Positions 1-11,935 of a DNA stretch of 64,000 nucleotides are shown piece by piece. The DNA is from Datura wrightii (lineage: Eukaryota > Streptophyta > Magnoliopsida > Solanales > Solanaceae). Made by a program: the position numbers and the translations under genes. The stretch's first letter is position 1; each line of letters begins with the position of its first letter. The stretch spans positions 19,371,501 to 19,435,500 of the forward strand of contig JASDFA010000004.1 of assembly GCA_035772735.1 (NCBI GenBank), read 5' to 3'. A model generated the notes under the pieces. That model did not search any database, was not told the origin of the DNA, and saw nothing but the letters and a program-made list of their open reading frames with translations.

Positions 1-375
1 GACCGACTAAAAACCGCTCAGAGTAATTACAAATCATATGTCGATGTGAGGAGGAAGATTTGGAGTTTGAGGTGGACGATTGGGTATTTCTAAAGGTATC
101 TCCCATGAAGGGAGTCATGCAGTTCGGGAAGAAAGGAAAGCTCAGTCCCCACTATGTTGGTCCCTACTGGGTTGTGAGGAGAGTTGGTAAGGTGGCGTAT
201 GAGTTGGGTGATCCAGCTTTAGTAGTCCTAGTGGACAGCGTTGGTGTAAAGGACAACCTCAGTTATGAAGAAGTACCCGTGGAAATATTAGATCGTCAAA
301 TTCGTAAGCTATTGAAAAAAAGTATCTTCAATTAAAGTATTATGGAAAAATCAGCATGTTGAAGGAGCTATGTAG
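1..375 (+). pseudogene. Ty3/gypsy polyprotein, C-terminal end of integrase (degraded)
   Basis: This is the last part of a retrotransposon pol gene, the integrase C-terminal region that follows the catalytic core. The frame opens at base 1 (DRLKTAQSNYKSYVDVRRK), loses one base near 57 and continues from 60 to 335. The second segment contains FGKKGKLSPHYVGPY, a hallmark of plant gypsy integrase ends, and LSYEEVPVEILDRQIRKL, which normally precedes the final stretch of the protein. After the stop near 335 a decayed coding trace (VLWKNQHVEGA) is still readable to about 375. The order pol end, polypurine tract, LTR fixes the element on the plus strand. The rest of the element lies upstream of the window. 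The frameshift and early stop show that it is dead. Confidence 0.9.
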
Positions 376-492
376 TTCTTTTCGAAGGTAGTCATTCCAT
401 CAGTTTTCAGCTTAAATGGTCTATACTTGCATATGATGATTGCTTGTCTTTGAGTTTTCTACATGTTACTAACATTCGAGGACGAATGTTCC

Positions 493-506
493 CAAGGGGG
501 AGATAT
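493..506 (+). other. Polypurine tract of gypsy element A1
   Basis: The purine run aagggggaga lies directly 5' of the LTR start at 507. It would prime plus-strand DNA synthesis during reverse transcription. Between the pol trace and this tract (376-492) I see only untranslated retroelement sequence. Confidence 0.75.
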
Positions 507-2706
507 TGTTATACCCCGGAAACCCAAGGATCAGACTTGGGAATCAAAACGGAGAATAACTGGAAATTCGCACCAGGCCACAGGACGGTTCATGAGGTGG
601 CTCGTTAGGTAGGACCACGAGTCATGAAGTGACCCATGGTTAGGCTGGGCTTGGCTGAGTTTTTGGAAGGCCATGAGGATGACGACTCACGACTCGTGAG
701 GCCACCCATGGAGAGAATGAGGCCACCCATGGCGAGAATGGAATGCATGGCTAGGGAGCTAAGGCAGTAAGGACCACGGGTGGTGACCACAAGTCGTGGT
801 CAGCCACCACAATTCGTGGGGTCCCCTGAGTTTGGTTGGGTAGTATGGATCACGGATGGTGACCATGAGTCATGGTCACCCACCACGATTCATGGTACCC
901 TTCGTGGGGTCCCTAAGGTGAATTCTAACAGTGTACCTGACGACTTAAGGCTACGAGTTTTGGTGCCTAGCAACGAGTCGTCCAGTCCCTCGTGGGGATT
1001 GGCAGTCAGCAAAATTTTGCGAGTTAAATAAGGGTGTTTTTGTAATTCCTGAACTCCTAAGGCCTAAATTATGTCATTTTGAGGTCTGAATAGAGTCTTT
1101 TTAAGGGGGTTAAGTTCATGTTAAGCCTCATCAATGCATGCTAGAGTCTAGGGAGGAGAATAGAAGGTGATTCAAGGTGTTCTTCCCCAATTCCTCTAAA
1201 TTTCATCTTGGGCTTTAAAGAGAGATTAAGAATCAAGTGTTTCCAAGAAAGTAAGGCCATAAATGGGTGAATTCTTCCACACCCATGCTCCTATTCTATG
1301 ATTTTCACTTAAAATTTCCTCAAACACTCACGGGGTTTTCTATTTGATATAAATAAAAAAACTAATGATTTAATTATGGGTTTTGTTATTTTGAAATATT
1401 ATCATAATCTATGGATTTTGATCATCTTTTGAGATTTAAATTGATTATGATATTGTTGATTCTCGATTTTCTAAATATTTAAGCTTAATTATGCATGCCC
1501 TATGGTGAATCGATTTATGATCTATTATCTCATCAATGTTCTTTACGAGCCCAACACGAATTCTGTTTGAACTATGAATTTATTATGTTACCCATTATGA
1601 TTTTATGAAACTCAAGCTATATGTATGATCTATAAGTATGTAGGAATCCTATTTATCATGAATTATGTTTTTAGCCGACTCACAGGCCTCATGTCGTGGC
1701 TAGATCGCTAATGTTCAAGCATGTTTACGATTATAATGATTTAACTAGCCCATGAACTCATGTATGTATTATTATGAGCACTATATATGTTTTGGGAGTA
1801 GTATCGAATACCGAGTAGTTTCGGGGCTCAGGTTAATCCCCTGATCTCATGAACTACGTGCCACCATAGGTATGTCGGGACCCTTTCATGTTAGTCCCTA
1901 GCCCAATTGGCCCTTTTCATGGTGATATCACACTTTCATGGTTCTACCTTTGGAAAGGTACGAACACCCTCCCGACTAGGGTTACAAGTTTGGCTTTATG
2001 TGTGCTCATATGGGGTATGTCGGTTAAGAGAATCTCCCACTGTTCCTCATAATATATGCATGTTATGAGTATATATTTTGGCTCAAGTCAAGTTAAGTAA
2101 ATCTCTTCTATTATGATTATGATTATGTTTATGTTATGGATGTTTTGAAAACCTTGAGCCGTATGATATGTTATTATGACTTATGATACGAGCATGATGT
2201 CCTACTCATATGATTAATGAATTTCATATATGCATTTAATGTCCATTTTACTTACCTTGCATACTCAGTATATTCCACATACTGACCGCATACTTTTGTG
2301 TTGTATCGTTTCATGATACAGGACTTGGCTCTCAGGCTCAACCTCCTTACTAGCGCTTCCGAGATTGTCATCAGCTTATTGGTGAGTTCTCATGTTCCAA
2401 GGGTCATATGTTCAGACTCTATGCTTTTCTTTCAGTTTAAGTATCATTGGGTTAGTTGGGGAAGTTGTCCCATCAACTTGTCTCTCGTGATTAGAGGTTT
2501 TTCAGACTATAAGTTGTACTCAGTTGTCATGTATGGATCCTGTATTGTCTTTTCTTTGTAGTTATGACACGCTTACATTTTCTTTATGTTAAGTCTTCTG
2601 CTCATGTGATTGAATTAGATGTATGCGCATTCCATGGGTCAACTTGGGGTCTTTCGGGGCTCCTTGTCCCATGTCTACGATCCGAGTGTACGTTTGGGTT
2701 GTGACA
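507..2706 (+). mobile_element. 3' LTR of Ty3/gypsy element A1 (2.2 kb)
   Basis: The LTR starts TGTTATACCCC and ends GTTGTGACA, so it has the TG...CA ends and follows a polypurine tract. It is about 2200 bp. The five bases after it (ttagt) should be the right copy of the target-site duplication, because the duplicated locus at 34319 reads through this site with no LTR. A partial relative with the same 5' end is at 57962-58590. Small ORFs inside it look like chance. Confidence 0.85.
600..985. repeat. Cluster of palindromes in the 5' part of LTR A1
   Basis: Variants of the self-complementary motif GACCACGAGTCGTGGTC, and related ccaccacgattcgtgg, recur here (for example near 770-900). They are GC-rich in an AT-rich setting. 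The same cluster is present in the related LTR near 58065-58340. Confidence 0.7.
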
Positions 2707-4110
2707 TTAGTCCACTAGCTCCTCACAAATACGTAGATTGTTTTTAATATGCTGCTCTCAGATCAACATCTCATCAAGGTATGACCTAACACTTGAAACA
2801 AAGTGATACAATAAAGAATAACCAATTATAGGTGATATAATATCTATTTACTAGGTCCCAACCTAGATCATGCATGAATAAGTCCTTCTTCCCCATTCAT
2901 CAAATCCATCAATACACTCAACCCACAACACACTATATATAATAAATCATCGCTCAAACAAAGTCTAAGAGAGTAAATCATAACCTACCTCGAAATCCAA
3001 GCAAACGTGCAATGAACCTCCACATAATCGTTTTTCCCTTCTGAATTTCCTTAAAAGCATTTAGTATGTCAAAATCATACTCTACGTAAGAATACTAGTC
3101 TATCGATACCCATATTTTTCTATAAAAGTTCGATTAAAAAATAGAGTTCAAAATTCAACCCCAAGCCCCCCAAGTTAAAATTGAAAATTGTCTTCAAAAT
3201 AGGCTTATCCATTAAGTAAAAAGCTTATGCGCCAAAAAATTGCTAAATTCCAACTCGAATCGAACCACATATCACAAAAATAACAACAGTAACCCCTAAT
3301 TTACGACAACCAAACGGACTAAATCATAAAATAAATAATGGAACGATGGAGAAATACCAAATCAATGTTAGAATCTTACCATCGCAATGAAATCTCGAAG
3401 TTCTTTTGAAAACCTCCCAAAATTGTAGTCCAAAAACACCCAAAAATGAATTACTATGAATGAAATCGAATTGGGAATTTTAAAATTCCACTGCCAATAT
3501 CTCAATAGGTGTGAAAGCATACCCTCTTCAACGACTTTGCTTCTATAAAAAATCATCGTAGAAGCGAAACACATACACATCGATGCATATCGCAGATGCA
3601 GAAGATCTCTGCAGGAGCGAGCTCACAGGGACGGCCAAACCTTACAACAACAGAGTCAAGGGTGCAAGCCAACTCCACATATGTGACCATCATTGGGCCT
3701 AACCATCTTTGTAGGAGCAGACATTCTCCTGCTTCTGCAGCTTTGCTGGTTCGGACTCTTTTATGCAGGTATGACAACACCATATAAAATTAAAAAACAA
3801 TCACTATCAAAATCTCAACTTTGGTTTGACTCTTGGAAATCATTTAGGATACCCTACCCAAACACATACCAACAGTGCAAATCGATCATAAAATATATTT
3901 CGGGCCTGTTGGAATCTTAAAATCACTAATATGTGGTTGACGTGACCAAATATTATCCGTGGTAAACTAAAATTTTTAAGAAAACTAGAAATCACTTAAA
4001 TAGTCCAATTCATTCCCGAGAGCCTTAAGATCTCTATAAGTCATTCAACTAAGTCGTAAATTATATAACTAGCAGAATTGTCAAAACTGGAACGCATTAT
4101 CGTTAACCCA
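2707..4110 (-). mobile_element. Gypsy element G, LTR part (minus strand, copy 1)
   Basis: This precedes the pol relic on the plus map and so would be its 3' LTR and adjoining sequence. It matches about 34319-35720 of copy 2, where the LTR-like sequence extends further left to about 33160. The exact inner LTR boundary is not clear to me. Open frames at 3553-3787 lie on both strands and look non-coding. Confidence 0.5.
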
Positions 4111-5560
4111 AAATATTGAATTTAATCAAACCTAAAAAGTATCAAACCAACCTATCGGAGATCTACACCTCCTACCAAACAAAGCTTCAAATGGAGCCAC
4201 CTGAATGCTGGAACGATAATTGCTATTATAAGCAAACTCTACTAAAGGCAAGAACTAGTCCCAATGACCTCCAAAATCGATCACTCATTCTCGTAAATAT
4301 CCTCAAGAACTTGGATGATCCCCTTTGACTGATCATCTATCTGCGGGTGAAATATTTTGTTAAGCTCAACCCCGTACCTAACTCCTTCTTCATCTATCTC
4401 TAGAGATGAGGTGTAAACTGAGTACTCCTATATGATATAATGGAAATGGGCAACCCGTGTAGAACTATCTCTCATACGTATACAATGTCCAACCTCTCTG
4501 AAATGGAAGTAGTCTTAACTGGCACAAAGTGCGTATTTGGTGATTCAATCAACAATAACCAAATGAAATCAAATTTCCTCAAAGTCTGCGGTAAACCCAC
4601 CATGACGTTCGTAGCTATCTGCTCCCACTTCCACTCAGGTACAGGCATCCTCTTACTTATTGTACCTGGTTTTTTATGTTCATACTTCACCTTATTGGCA
4701 AGTCAAGCACCAGCACACATAATCCACAATGTCCCTCTTCATCTAACACCGTCAGTAGTGTTGCTTCAAATCATACTACATCTTCGCTACTACTAGATGG
4801 ATAGAATACTTAGGACTCTCCTCAATAATTTATCTAGTTAAAACACCTATTCTAGGAACACAAATACGTGCCTAGATCCTCAAAACACCTTCTAGATACA
4901 AAATGGACTCTTTAGATTCACTTCTCAATAATTTGTCTTGAATCATCCTCAAGATATTGAGCCTTAATCTATTCCAATAACATAGACTGAGCCTTCACAC
5001 AAGAAAGAATCCTCCCAAGATCAAAAATGTCAAGTCTGACAAATATATTAGCCAAAGATCTCCTCTAGTAGAAATGCAGGACTTGTCATACACATTATCT
5101 TCCTTCTCTTGCCTGAATAGCAAAGGATAGTCATATCATAATACTTAGCAACTCCAATCACCTTCTTTGTCCCAAGTTTAGGTCCTTCTAGCTGAATATG
5201 TATTGTATTCTATGTTGGTCCGTGAAAGTTTAACAACGCATACCATAGAGGTAGTGCCTCCAAATCTTTAAAGAAAAAACTACCGCCGCCAAATCCAAGT
5301 CGTGAGTGGTCTTCTCGTGAATCTTCAACTGTTAAGAAGAATATGCAATAACGTTGCATTGTTGCATCAAAACACATCCTAGGACAATCAATGAAGCATC
5401 AAAATACACGATAAAACCCTTGCCAAAGTCGAAGTCAACAAAGCCTTGAGCTTTTGGAAGCTCACTTCACACTCATTAGACCACTGGAAAGTCACATTCT
5501 TCTGAAGTTATGTAAACCACTTTTTAACAAGGGATATATCCACTCCAACTCACAAAATTG
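4111..5560 (-). pseudogene. Gypsy element G pol relic (RT/RNase H, integrase), copy 1
   Basis: Read on the minus strand, 5540-5190 gives KNVTFQWSNECEVSFQKL followed in another frame by GFIVYFDASLIVLGCVLMQQ, the junction of reverse transcriptase and RNase H in gypsy pol. Near 5140-4800 lies the degraded linker before the integrase. At 4690-4472 comes an integrase core piece (PEWKWEQIATNVMVGLPQT, with HFVPVKTT further on), and near 4310-4130 the core end (FAYNSNYRSSIQVAPFEAL, then GRRCRSPIGWF). Frames change several times and stops interrupt each one, so this is an old dead copy. The same relic is present in copy 2 with different additional lesions, so it predates the duplication. Confidence 0.85.
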
Positions 5561-5929
5561 AGGAGATATTTGTCTCTATTCCGTTTATTTTATTATTGTT
5601 GTTATCTTTATATCTATACAATAATTATACTTCAATCTAAAATAAATTGTTATCATGTTCTTATTACTAGGCGTAATGATTTTAATTTATCATTCATATG
5701 CTGCTTAAATTAATTTTACCCTTGTATTTATTGTAACTCAATATTTGAAAAACTTAAATTCGTAATAATAAGCTTACTGCTTAGCAGGTTATATTGGGTG
5801 TTTATCTTGATTTTCTTATTATAATTAGATTTTTCTTTTCCTAAAACAAAAACACAAAATTTTCATATTTGGTCAATCATTTCTCTGGTAGGACAAGGTT
5901 TATGGCTGTATAAATTGAGGTTCCTTCCT

Positions 5930-6258
5930 TCAAACTTGGTACTATCAACAATGTAGTCCTAAAGGCTTTGAGAGTCTTATTTAAGGAGAGAATTTGTGAG
6001 ACACAACTGTTACACTGCCACTTGTGTAAACCTCTTTTCGTTTTGAGTAAATTTTGTGAGGTTACTTCTCTCAATATTTTATACTCTCTTTTATATAGTG
6101 GATTGTTTATCTCTTCTTGTGGATGTAGGTTGATTAACCGAACCACGTTAGATTATTTTGTATCTTTTGATATATTTCTCATTTGTCTTCTTATTTATCG
6201 TCTGTCAAAATTTATTTTGTTAGCTTCCGCATGATGCCTAACTATTTTAGTCCTAACA
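5930..6258 (+). mobile_element. Copia-type LTR tail, copy 1
   Basis: The stretch ends in gtcctaaca and contains the run ctctcttttatatagtgga, the downstream ttcttgtggatgtaggttga and the accacgtta segment typical of LTR ends in the Tnt1/Tto1 group of Solanaceae copia elements. Its 5' border is uncertain, and no copia pol follows. It matches 37530-37874 in copy 2. The ORFs at 5877-6234 on both strands are by-products. Confidence 0.6.
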
Positions 6259-7581
6259 GATTATGTATTGTGTAATGAATTCGTTTTATTTTTAAAAACT
6301 AAATTTTAGACAACAAAGCATCACATCAAAAGGAAAATATGAAACTATAATTATAATTATCTTTTGGATCTTATCTTCTTTTTTGAATTTTCTGTTTTTA
6401 ATGGGATTAAAAATGCACAATATTCATGTGAAGGATTTTTCGAACAAGTTTATTTTTTGTCATGTTTGAATCAAGCCAATAAAATCTTTTCTTTATAATT
6501 ATTCTTTTCTAACTTTTTCGTTCTTTCCGTTTTCTCCTTTGAGTAGTTTAATGTTTTATTGTCATTCATTATTCCTTTCACATTATATTTTTTAAAAATT
6601 CAGTTTAATATTTAAATTTTCTTTAGAGTACAATTACAAAGGCATAAGTATTTTCCAGTAATTTTATTAAAATGTTTTTAAATTTTTGGTTAAAATAATA
6701 GGTAACATTTTCTTTGTAAAATAATTTGGCTAAAAATAAAAAATTTATGCCAACAAATTTAAATGAAAAAATCACCTAAAATGATTGAGTAATTTTGTGA
6801 ATGAAATATCAAAAATTGAGTGACTATTGAGTTATAAAACAAAGAAAAAAGACTTTGTGAGTGAAATATCAATAGTTAAGTGACTCTTGAGTAATAAAAA
6901 TAAAATAAAAAATATAAATTCAGAGTAAACTATCCTTAGTTAAATGAACATCTAAAAAACTAACTCCATATTTATTTAATTAAAAAAAAGAAATTACATA
7001 CTTCAAAATTATAGGGTAATAGGGATCGTTTTGTTCCAAGCACAACTATGTAGAGTTAATAATCTCAAAATTCTAATTCTAAAAATTACCATCCATATGT
7101 TATGTCACGTTGGATGGAAAATACCAAAACTTTAATACAAAATTTTTTATCAATATTAATTAATATTCATAATTAAACATGAGATAAATATAATCCAAAA
7201 TTTTAACCTAAGGTTAATATCCTAATCTCGGTAACCAAACGATCCTAAAAAGTACTAGAATGATACAAGAGAATTTATTTTCTTAATTTTAAACAGAGTA
7301 CAACAAATTGACCTTTTTTTTACATCAACAGAAATCCCTTCGTCCAAAATTAGTATTCATATTTCACTTCTCGAGAGTTGATTTAACTAATTTTTAAAAT
7401 TAAATTAGATTATATTAATATTTTAAAATTATAATTTAAATATTAAAAAATTATATAAAAAATAGTACATGTTACAATTTTTTTCATATTAATATGATGA
7501 AAAAAAAGATGTTAAGATAATCAAAATTTATATGTTTTGGCCCAAGTGACCTACATTTTTTTTTGGTTTAATAAATAATAA
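6259..7581. other. AT-rich spacer without a gene (copy 1)
   Basis: About 1.3 kb of AT-rich sequence, with no coding signal I trust. The first 400 bp or so are also present at about 17590-18005, and all of it at 37875-39204. Confidence 0.6.
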
Positions 7582-9946
7582 TGTAACAACCTGCATGTCA
7601 TTACAAGGAGAACGAGCTTAGGACTCTCAAAAAAAGGCAAAAATCTAAGAAAAAGTAATGTGAAATGAGCTAAGTGTTGAACTGATAATTTTTTGGAAGC
7701 TACTGGTTTCAGGGGACCGCTACAACAGTAAGGTTTCCGCTGCAGCGAGACCATGGTAAAGGTTGGAGTCTCGTCGCAATGGATCGAGAATTAACCATCG
7801 AATTTGCTGTAACGGTCTCCTAACCGCTGTAGCGGGTCCGCTACAGTAGAAATATGACTACTGTAGCAGACGTCGAGAATCAGAACGTGGGTTTAAGTGA
7901 GATTTCTAAGGTTACACCCCATTATCTCCAAAACCACGAAGAGGGTTGGAAGGCGAATTTCTTCCCCAGATCAGTGAATTCCTCTCCCAAAGTAAGTTTC
8001 TTGAATTCCTACCTTCATGGTGGATTGCAATGACTTTGGGATTCCTACAGAATCTTTAATGGGGGAATTCTAAGTTGAGAAACCTTAGGTTGATAGACTA
8101 GGGCAGGATGATCAGAAGTTAAAGCGGTGGTGTGATTAGAAGTTTTAGGGGTAATGATCATACCCGAAAGTTTATTTTCTAGAGAACGTGGGTTATACGG
8201 GAATTGAGGCCGAGAACTAGGTGAAATTGGGGTTTTACTTTTGAAAGTGCCCTAAAGGGAAGGGTTTGTACTTTTAAGACCTTTATTTGAAGAGTAAATA
8301 ACTAAATTACTTTATTTTTTTGTTGTAGATTTCGAACATTCCGAGGCATTGAGAAATGAAAAGGGACCTGTGAGTAGCTGACTTTTCATACCCAAAAATC
8401 GAGGTAGGTTAGGGTTTAGAGGGATTAGACTCTATTTAACGGCATGTATGTTTTGTGCAATGATGATATGTGATTTGTTTGTGGACATTACTTGTTATGA
8501 GATTTTTCTGTTGAATAAACTGTTAAAAGAATGTGGATATGATGTGGTATTTGAACCTTTATGAAACTGTGTTAAGTTGTTAAATAAAGATATTTTACAT
8601 TGTTATCGAGATATTTGCTGATCCGTAATTATGAAAGTGTAGGAGTAGATTTTAGACTCCTGTGTGTTTAAATAATGCACTTTGTTGTATTCAATTAAAT
8701 GAGAATGGTTAGGATAGTAATAATATCCTAAGATGAGAGGCTCGTTCCCAAGGGGAGTATCCAGACGAGCGACTGGATTGAGTTGCTCCTGTCCCAGTGG
8801 AGCATCCGAACAAGCATATGAGTAGGAGCAGGTACCATGCTGGTACAGTATATGAATATCTAGAGTCCGTTGCAGGTCATGACTGCAAGGGCGGAAATAA
8901 GACCCTCTAGCATGTGCGTACACTGGTATTGATGACAGAGTGTTTATGGTGATATGACGGAGGCGTGTGCATGACATGTCATCATTTTTTCTATTTTATG
9001 ATGTGTGTGCAACGTGCTTGCCACTTGGAATGAGTAAGTACTAAGTGGTAGAGTTAACTTTGTGATCCTGTGCTTGCAACTCGAATGAGGAAAGTGGGAA
9101 ATGTTTAAAGCACAATATGATTAACAATCAGTGATGTTGAATTGTTTCTCTCTTGTGATGAATTGCATAAATCGCATGTGATTGTGAGTAGTTGTGACTT
9201 GTTGTAAAAAGATTGTGTATAGTCTGATTGAGTATCTGAATGTGTGAACTGCTGAAGACTAGTAAACTGATGCAGGTGAAACTAAGTCGAACGACTGCCT
9301 CGAGCAGTACTACTATAGTGGAACTTCTTCCGTTTCGGCGAGACCGCTATAGCGGTCAAGTGACTGCCACAGCAGAAGGCCCAGTCTAGTGAGCAGGTCG
9401 GATGTCACCTGGGCAGAGTTAATGTACTTGATATGTTTACTATACTTTTGTATGATGTTTGTACTGGTTCTATATTGTTGTCATACTTATATGTTATTAT
9501 GTAAGGTCGGCCGATGAGGCCTACCAGTATCGTGTCTCGTACTGACCCTACTCCTGCACTTCTTTTTGGAGTGCAGAATTCGATCCAAGAAGCTCCTCTC
9601 GTCCTCACCTAAAAACAGTAGTGGTTCCTCTTGAAAGTGAGCGAGCGCAATGGCGAGCAGTCACATTCTTTCAATGAAGATGTCTCTCCTCCGCCCATTG
9701 CAGCATTTCTTTTCTTTTAGTTTAAATATTTCTAGACTTGTAGTTAGACGTTGAAGTGCAATGACTTTTGAATCTTGTGAAGTACTATTTGTTTTGGTTT
9801 AGAAGGTTATTATAGTTTATGGATATTTTATTTCATTTTATTATAAGTGTTATGTCCTTCTAAATGATTGATGTTAGAATAACTATTGGGAATCGTTAGT
9901 TCACCCACTAAGGGATTAATGTGGGTGCCAATTACGGGTTTTGGGT

Positions 9947-9948
<2 letters not shown>
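7582..9948 (+). mobile_element. D-type LTR 1 (solo LTR, about 2.37 kb)
   Basis: It starts TGTAACAACC and ends near GGTTTTGGGTCA, similar to gypsy LTRs of Solanaceae. No polypurine tract or primer site flanks it, so a solo LTR is likely. It carries near-palindromic ccgctryagcgg motifs near both ends (7705-7870 and 9335-9385). A target-site duplication is not clear because both flanks are taa-rich. Relatives start at 20929 and 39205. Confidence 0.7.

Positions 9949-9997
<49 letters not shown>
9949..9997 (+). repeat. (TAA)n microsatellite
   Basis: Uninterrupted taa repeats directly follow the D-type LTR. Confidence 0.95.
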
Positions 9998-9999
<2 letters not shown>

Positions 10000-11439
10000 T
10001 TGAGATAAAACTTTTTATTATCCTATTTTGATAAAAAGCAAGAATAATGCATTAATTAGTTATTGATCCTTTCTTAGCCTTCAAGAAAAATAACGTACAA
10101 TTATATTATTATATAAGTGGGAGCACATAATTCAAAAGTTAAATTATAAAAGTAATCTTTAAAAATGGAGTAATAATTTATCCTTAAATAAAAAATAAAA
10201 ACTTTTCATCAAAAAATTATTTTATATTACATTGAACATGGATAAAGAAATTGTTTCATCAGCCCATGGACTGTGACTAATGGAGTAATAGAAACAGATG
10301 ATAATATCTATTCAAATTATTTGAAGATTAAAATAAATAAATTTTATAACAACACTTGGTTATTATTATTTATTTCTTTCATCTTCCTTATTTGATTATT
10401 TTTATTGATTTCTTTCATCTTTGTGATTATTAAAGGTGTAAATTTGCTTGGTTACTAGCTATAGTTATTTTAATCTTTATTGTTGATTCCTTTTATCTTC
10501 CTCATTAATTATTTTTTGCAACAAACCTTTCACATTTAAGCAAACTGTTTAAAGTGCATAATAAAGTATATACTGATCACTTTATCACATTATCAGAATT
10601 TATATTTCTCTTATTTATGTTGGAAATTTTCTTTCCAAAAATAATAATTCTTTTCTTGCCTACTTCACTGAGTGTTGTATTTTGAACAAAACAGTCACAG
10701 GTATATTTGTTTCTTTGGATTAGACAACTTCATTTTTTACTTACAATCTTTTTCTATATAGGAACTTTTATTTATGTCTTAATGAATACTTTCTCATATA
10801 AAACTAATTACGTTTAACAAAATAATCATAATTGCGCTGTAATATAGCCATAAAATGAAAAAAAATTGGTCTAAGTATTTTATAAAGTGCTTTTGTTGGA
10901 CAACGACATAAATAATTGAAAGAATGAAAATGGCCTAAGGAGGATTAACAACGTTCCTCTTTATATATGTTGCAGTATTTTTTAAAAAAAATCTCAATAT
11001 TTTGTTTTATATTTAATTTGCCATGAATTTCTTTCTACTTTGTAGTATACCTCAATAATGTACAAATACAGCAAACAAGGATGCAGGGGTTACAGTTGAA
11101 TCAAATATAAAGAATCTTCAGCGAATCAACATGTCATTACCAATTGAATTGCTCTTCCCAGTGTGTGGCAACAAAATAGAAATTAAATTGTAAACTCAAT
11201 TTTTTATTTTATTGATAGCTATATTGAGACATATAGTCCAATTCTGATATTGTTATGGTCGGATGAAATGAATATGTCGTACTACTGATTGAGATATTGA
11301 GCTATGACGTATTCTATTTATGTAATTTTGATAATTTTCAGTATATATAATGAATATCACTTTTTCTTCTTTCCACGTTCTTGTAAATAGATTATCTTTT
11401 ACGAATCTTTCATATATTTTTTAGCTCGGTATAAATTAC
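9998..11439. other. AT-rich stretch without a gene
   Basis: I see no ORF, RNA gene or transposon end in this 1.4 kb. It has no counterpart in copy 2, which passes directly from a D-type LTR to a LINE. Confidence 0.5.
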
Positions 11440-11721
11440 CAAAACAGACACTTTCTAAAAAAAATTTTAAAAAGTAAAATTTCTCGAACCTTGTAGGGCT
11501 TCCAACAAAGTTCTATTTAATTTTTATACTTCTTAAGTAAAATATAATTAAAAAAATGAGAAGAATCTCATTGGATGTCCAATGAGGTTCTATTTAAAAT
11601 ATTTTTAAAAAAATTTTTACATGTTCCTCATTGGCAGCCCAACGAGGATAGATTTTTTTTTTGGGTACTTTCGTATAACTGAAATATAATTAAAAATATT
11701 AAACGATTAAAGCACCTCATT
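11440..11721 (+). repeat. Foldback element, left arm and module 1 (first part)
   Basis: The left end (accaaaacagacactttcta, from about 11443) is an inverted match to the right end near 17455-17490. Inside are imperfect palindromes near 11489, 11560 and 11626 and the first half of a fourth at 11712. They are spaced 65-90 bp apart, of type CCTCATTGG-n-CCAACGAGG. The fourth motif is interrupted by the LINE and resumes at 16561. Confidence 0.75.
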
Positions 11722-11935
11722 TTTTTGGTAATTAAAATTTTTATTAATCACCAAGTGAAAAATACAAAACCAAGCAGAAACAAAACTCAATCTGCTATAC
11801 CTATAAACTTTTCTATTCTATCAACTCAACTCCTAAAGGTTAATATATACACTGATCTAGTAAACATTTAACCTTTCCTGTAGCTCTAAAACTGCAAATA
11901 CTAGCAATATGCCTCGCTATAGTATCTATGAATTA

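Larger units (their letters stand above)
2707..8985 (+). repeat. Duplicated block I, copy 1
   Basis: This stretch is collinear with 34319-40583. It contains, in order, a minus-strand gypsy LTR part and pol relic, a copia LTR tail, AT-rich filler and the left part of a D-type LTR. By eye the copies differ by roughly 5-10% with small indels. The left edge here is set by the insertion of LTR A1, so the duplication may extend further left outside the window. Confidence 0.85.

Noticed and set aside
60..335. Independent small gene at the left edge
   Set aside because: Its sequence is gypsy integrase, its start codon arises from a frameshift, and it lies directly upstream of a polypurine tract and LTR.
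3553..3787. Overlapping frames on both strands in LTR G, also at 35151-35431
   Set aside because: Conservation is at the DNA level through the duplication. There is no protein family, and both strands are open at once because of few stops in a GC-richer patch.
5877..6234. Possible small membrane protein on the plus strand at 5968-6234
   Set aside because: This is the R/U5 part of a copia LTR. Hydrophobicity comes from its T-rich composition.
8603..8977. 124-residue minus-strand frame, with a relative at 40266-40583
   Set aside because: It lies inside D-type LTRs. Similarity between the copies is explained by LTR duplication, and the frame is broken in copy 2 and in LTR 2.
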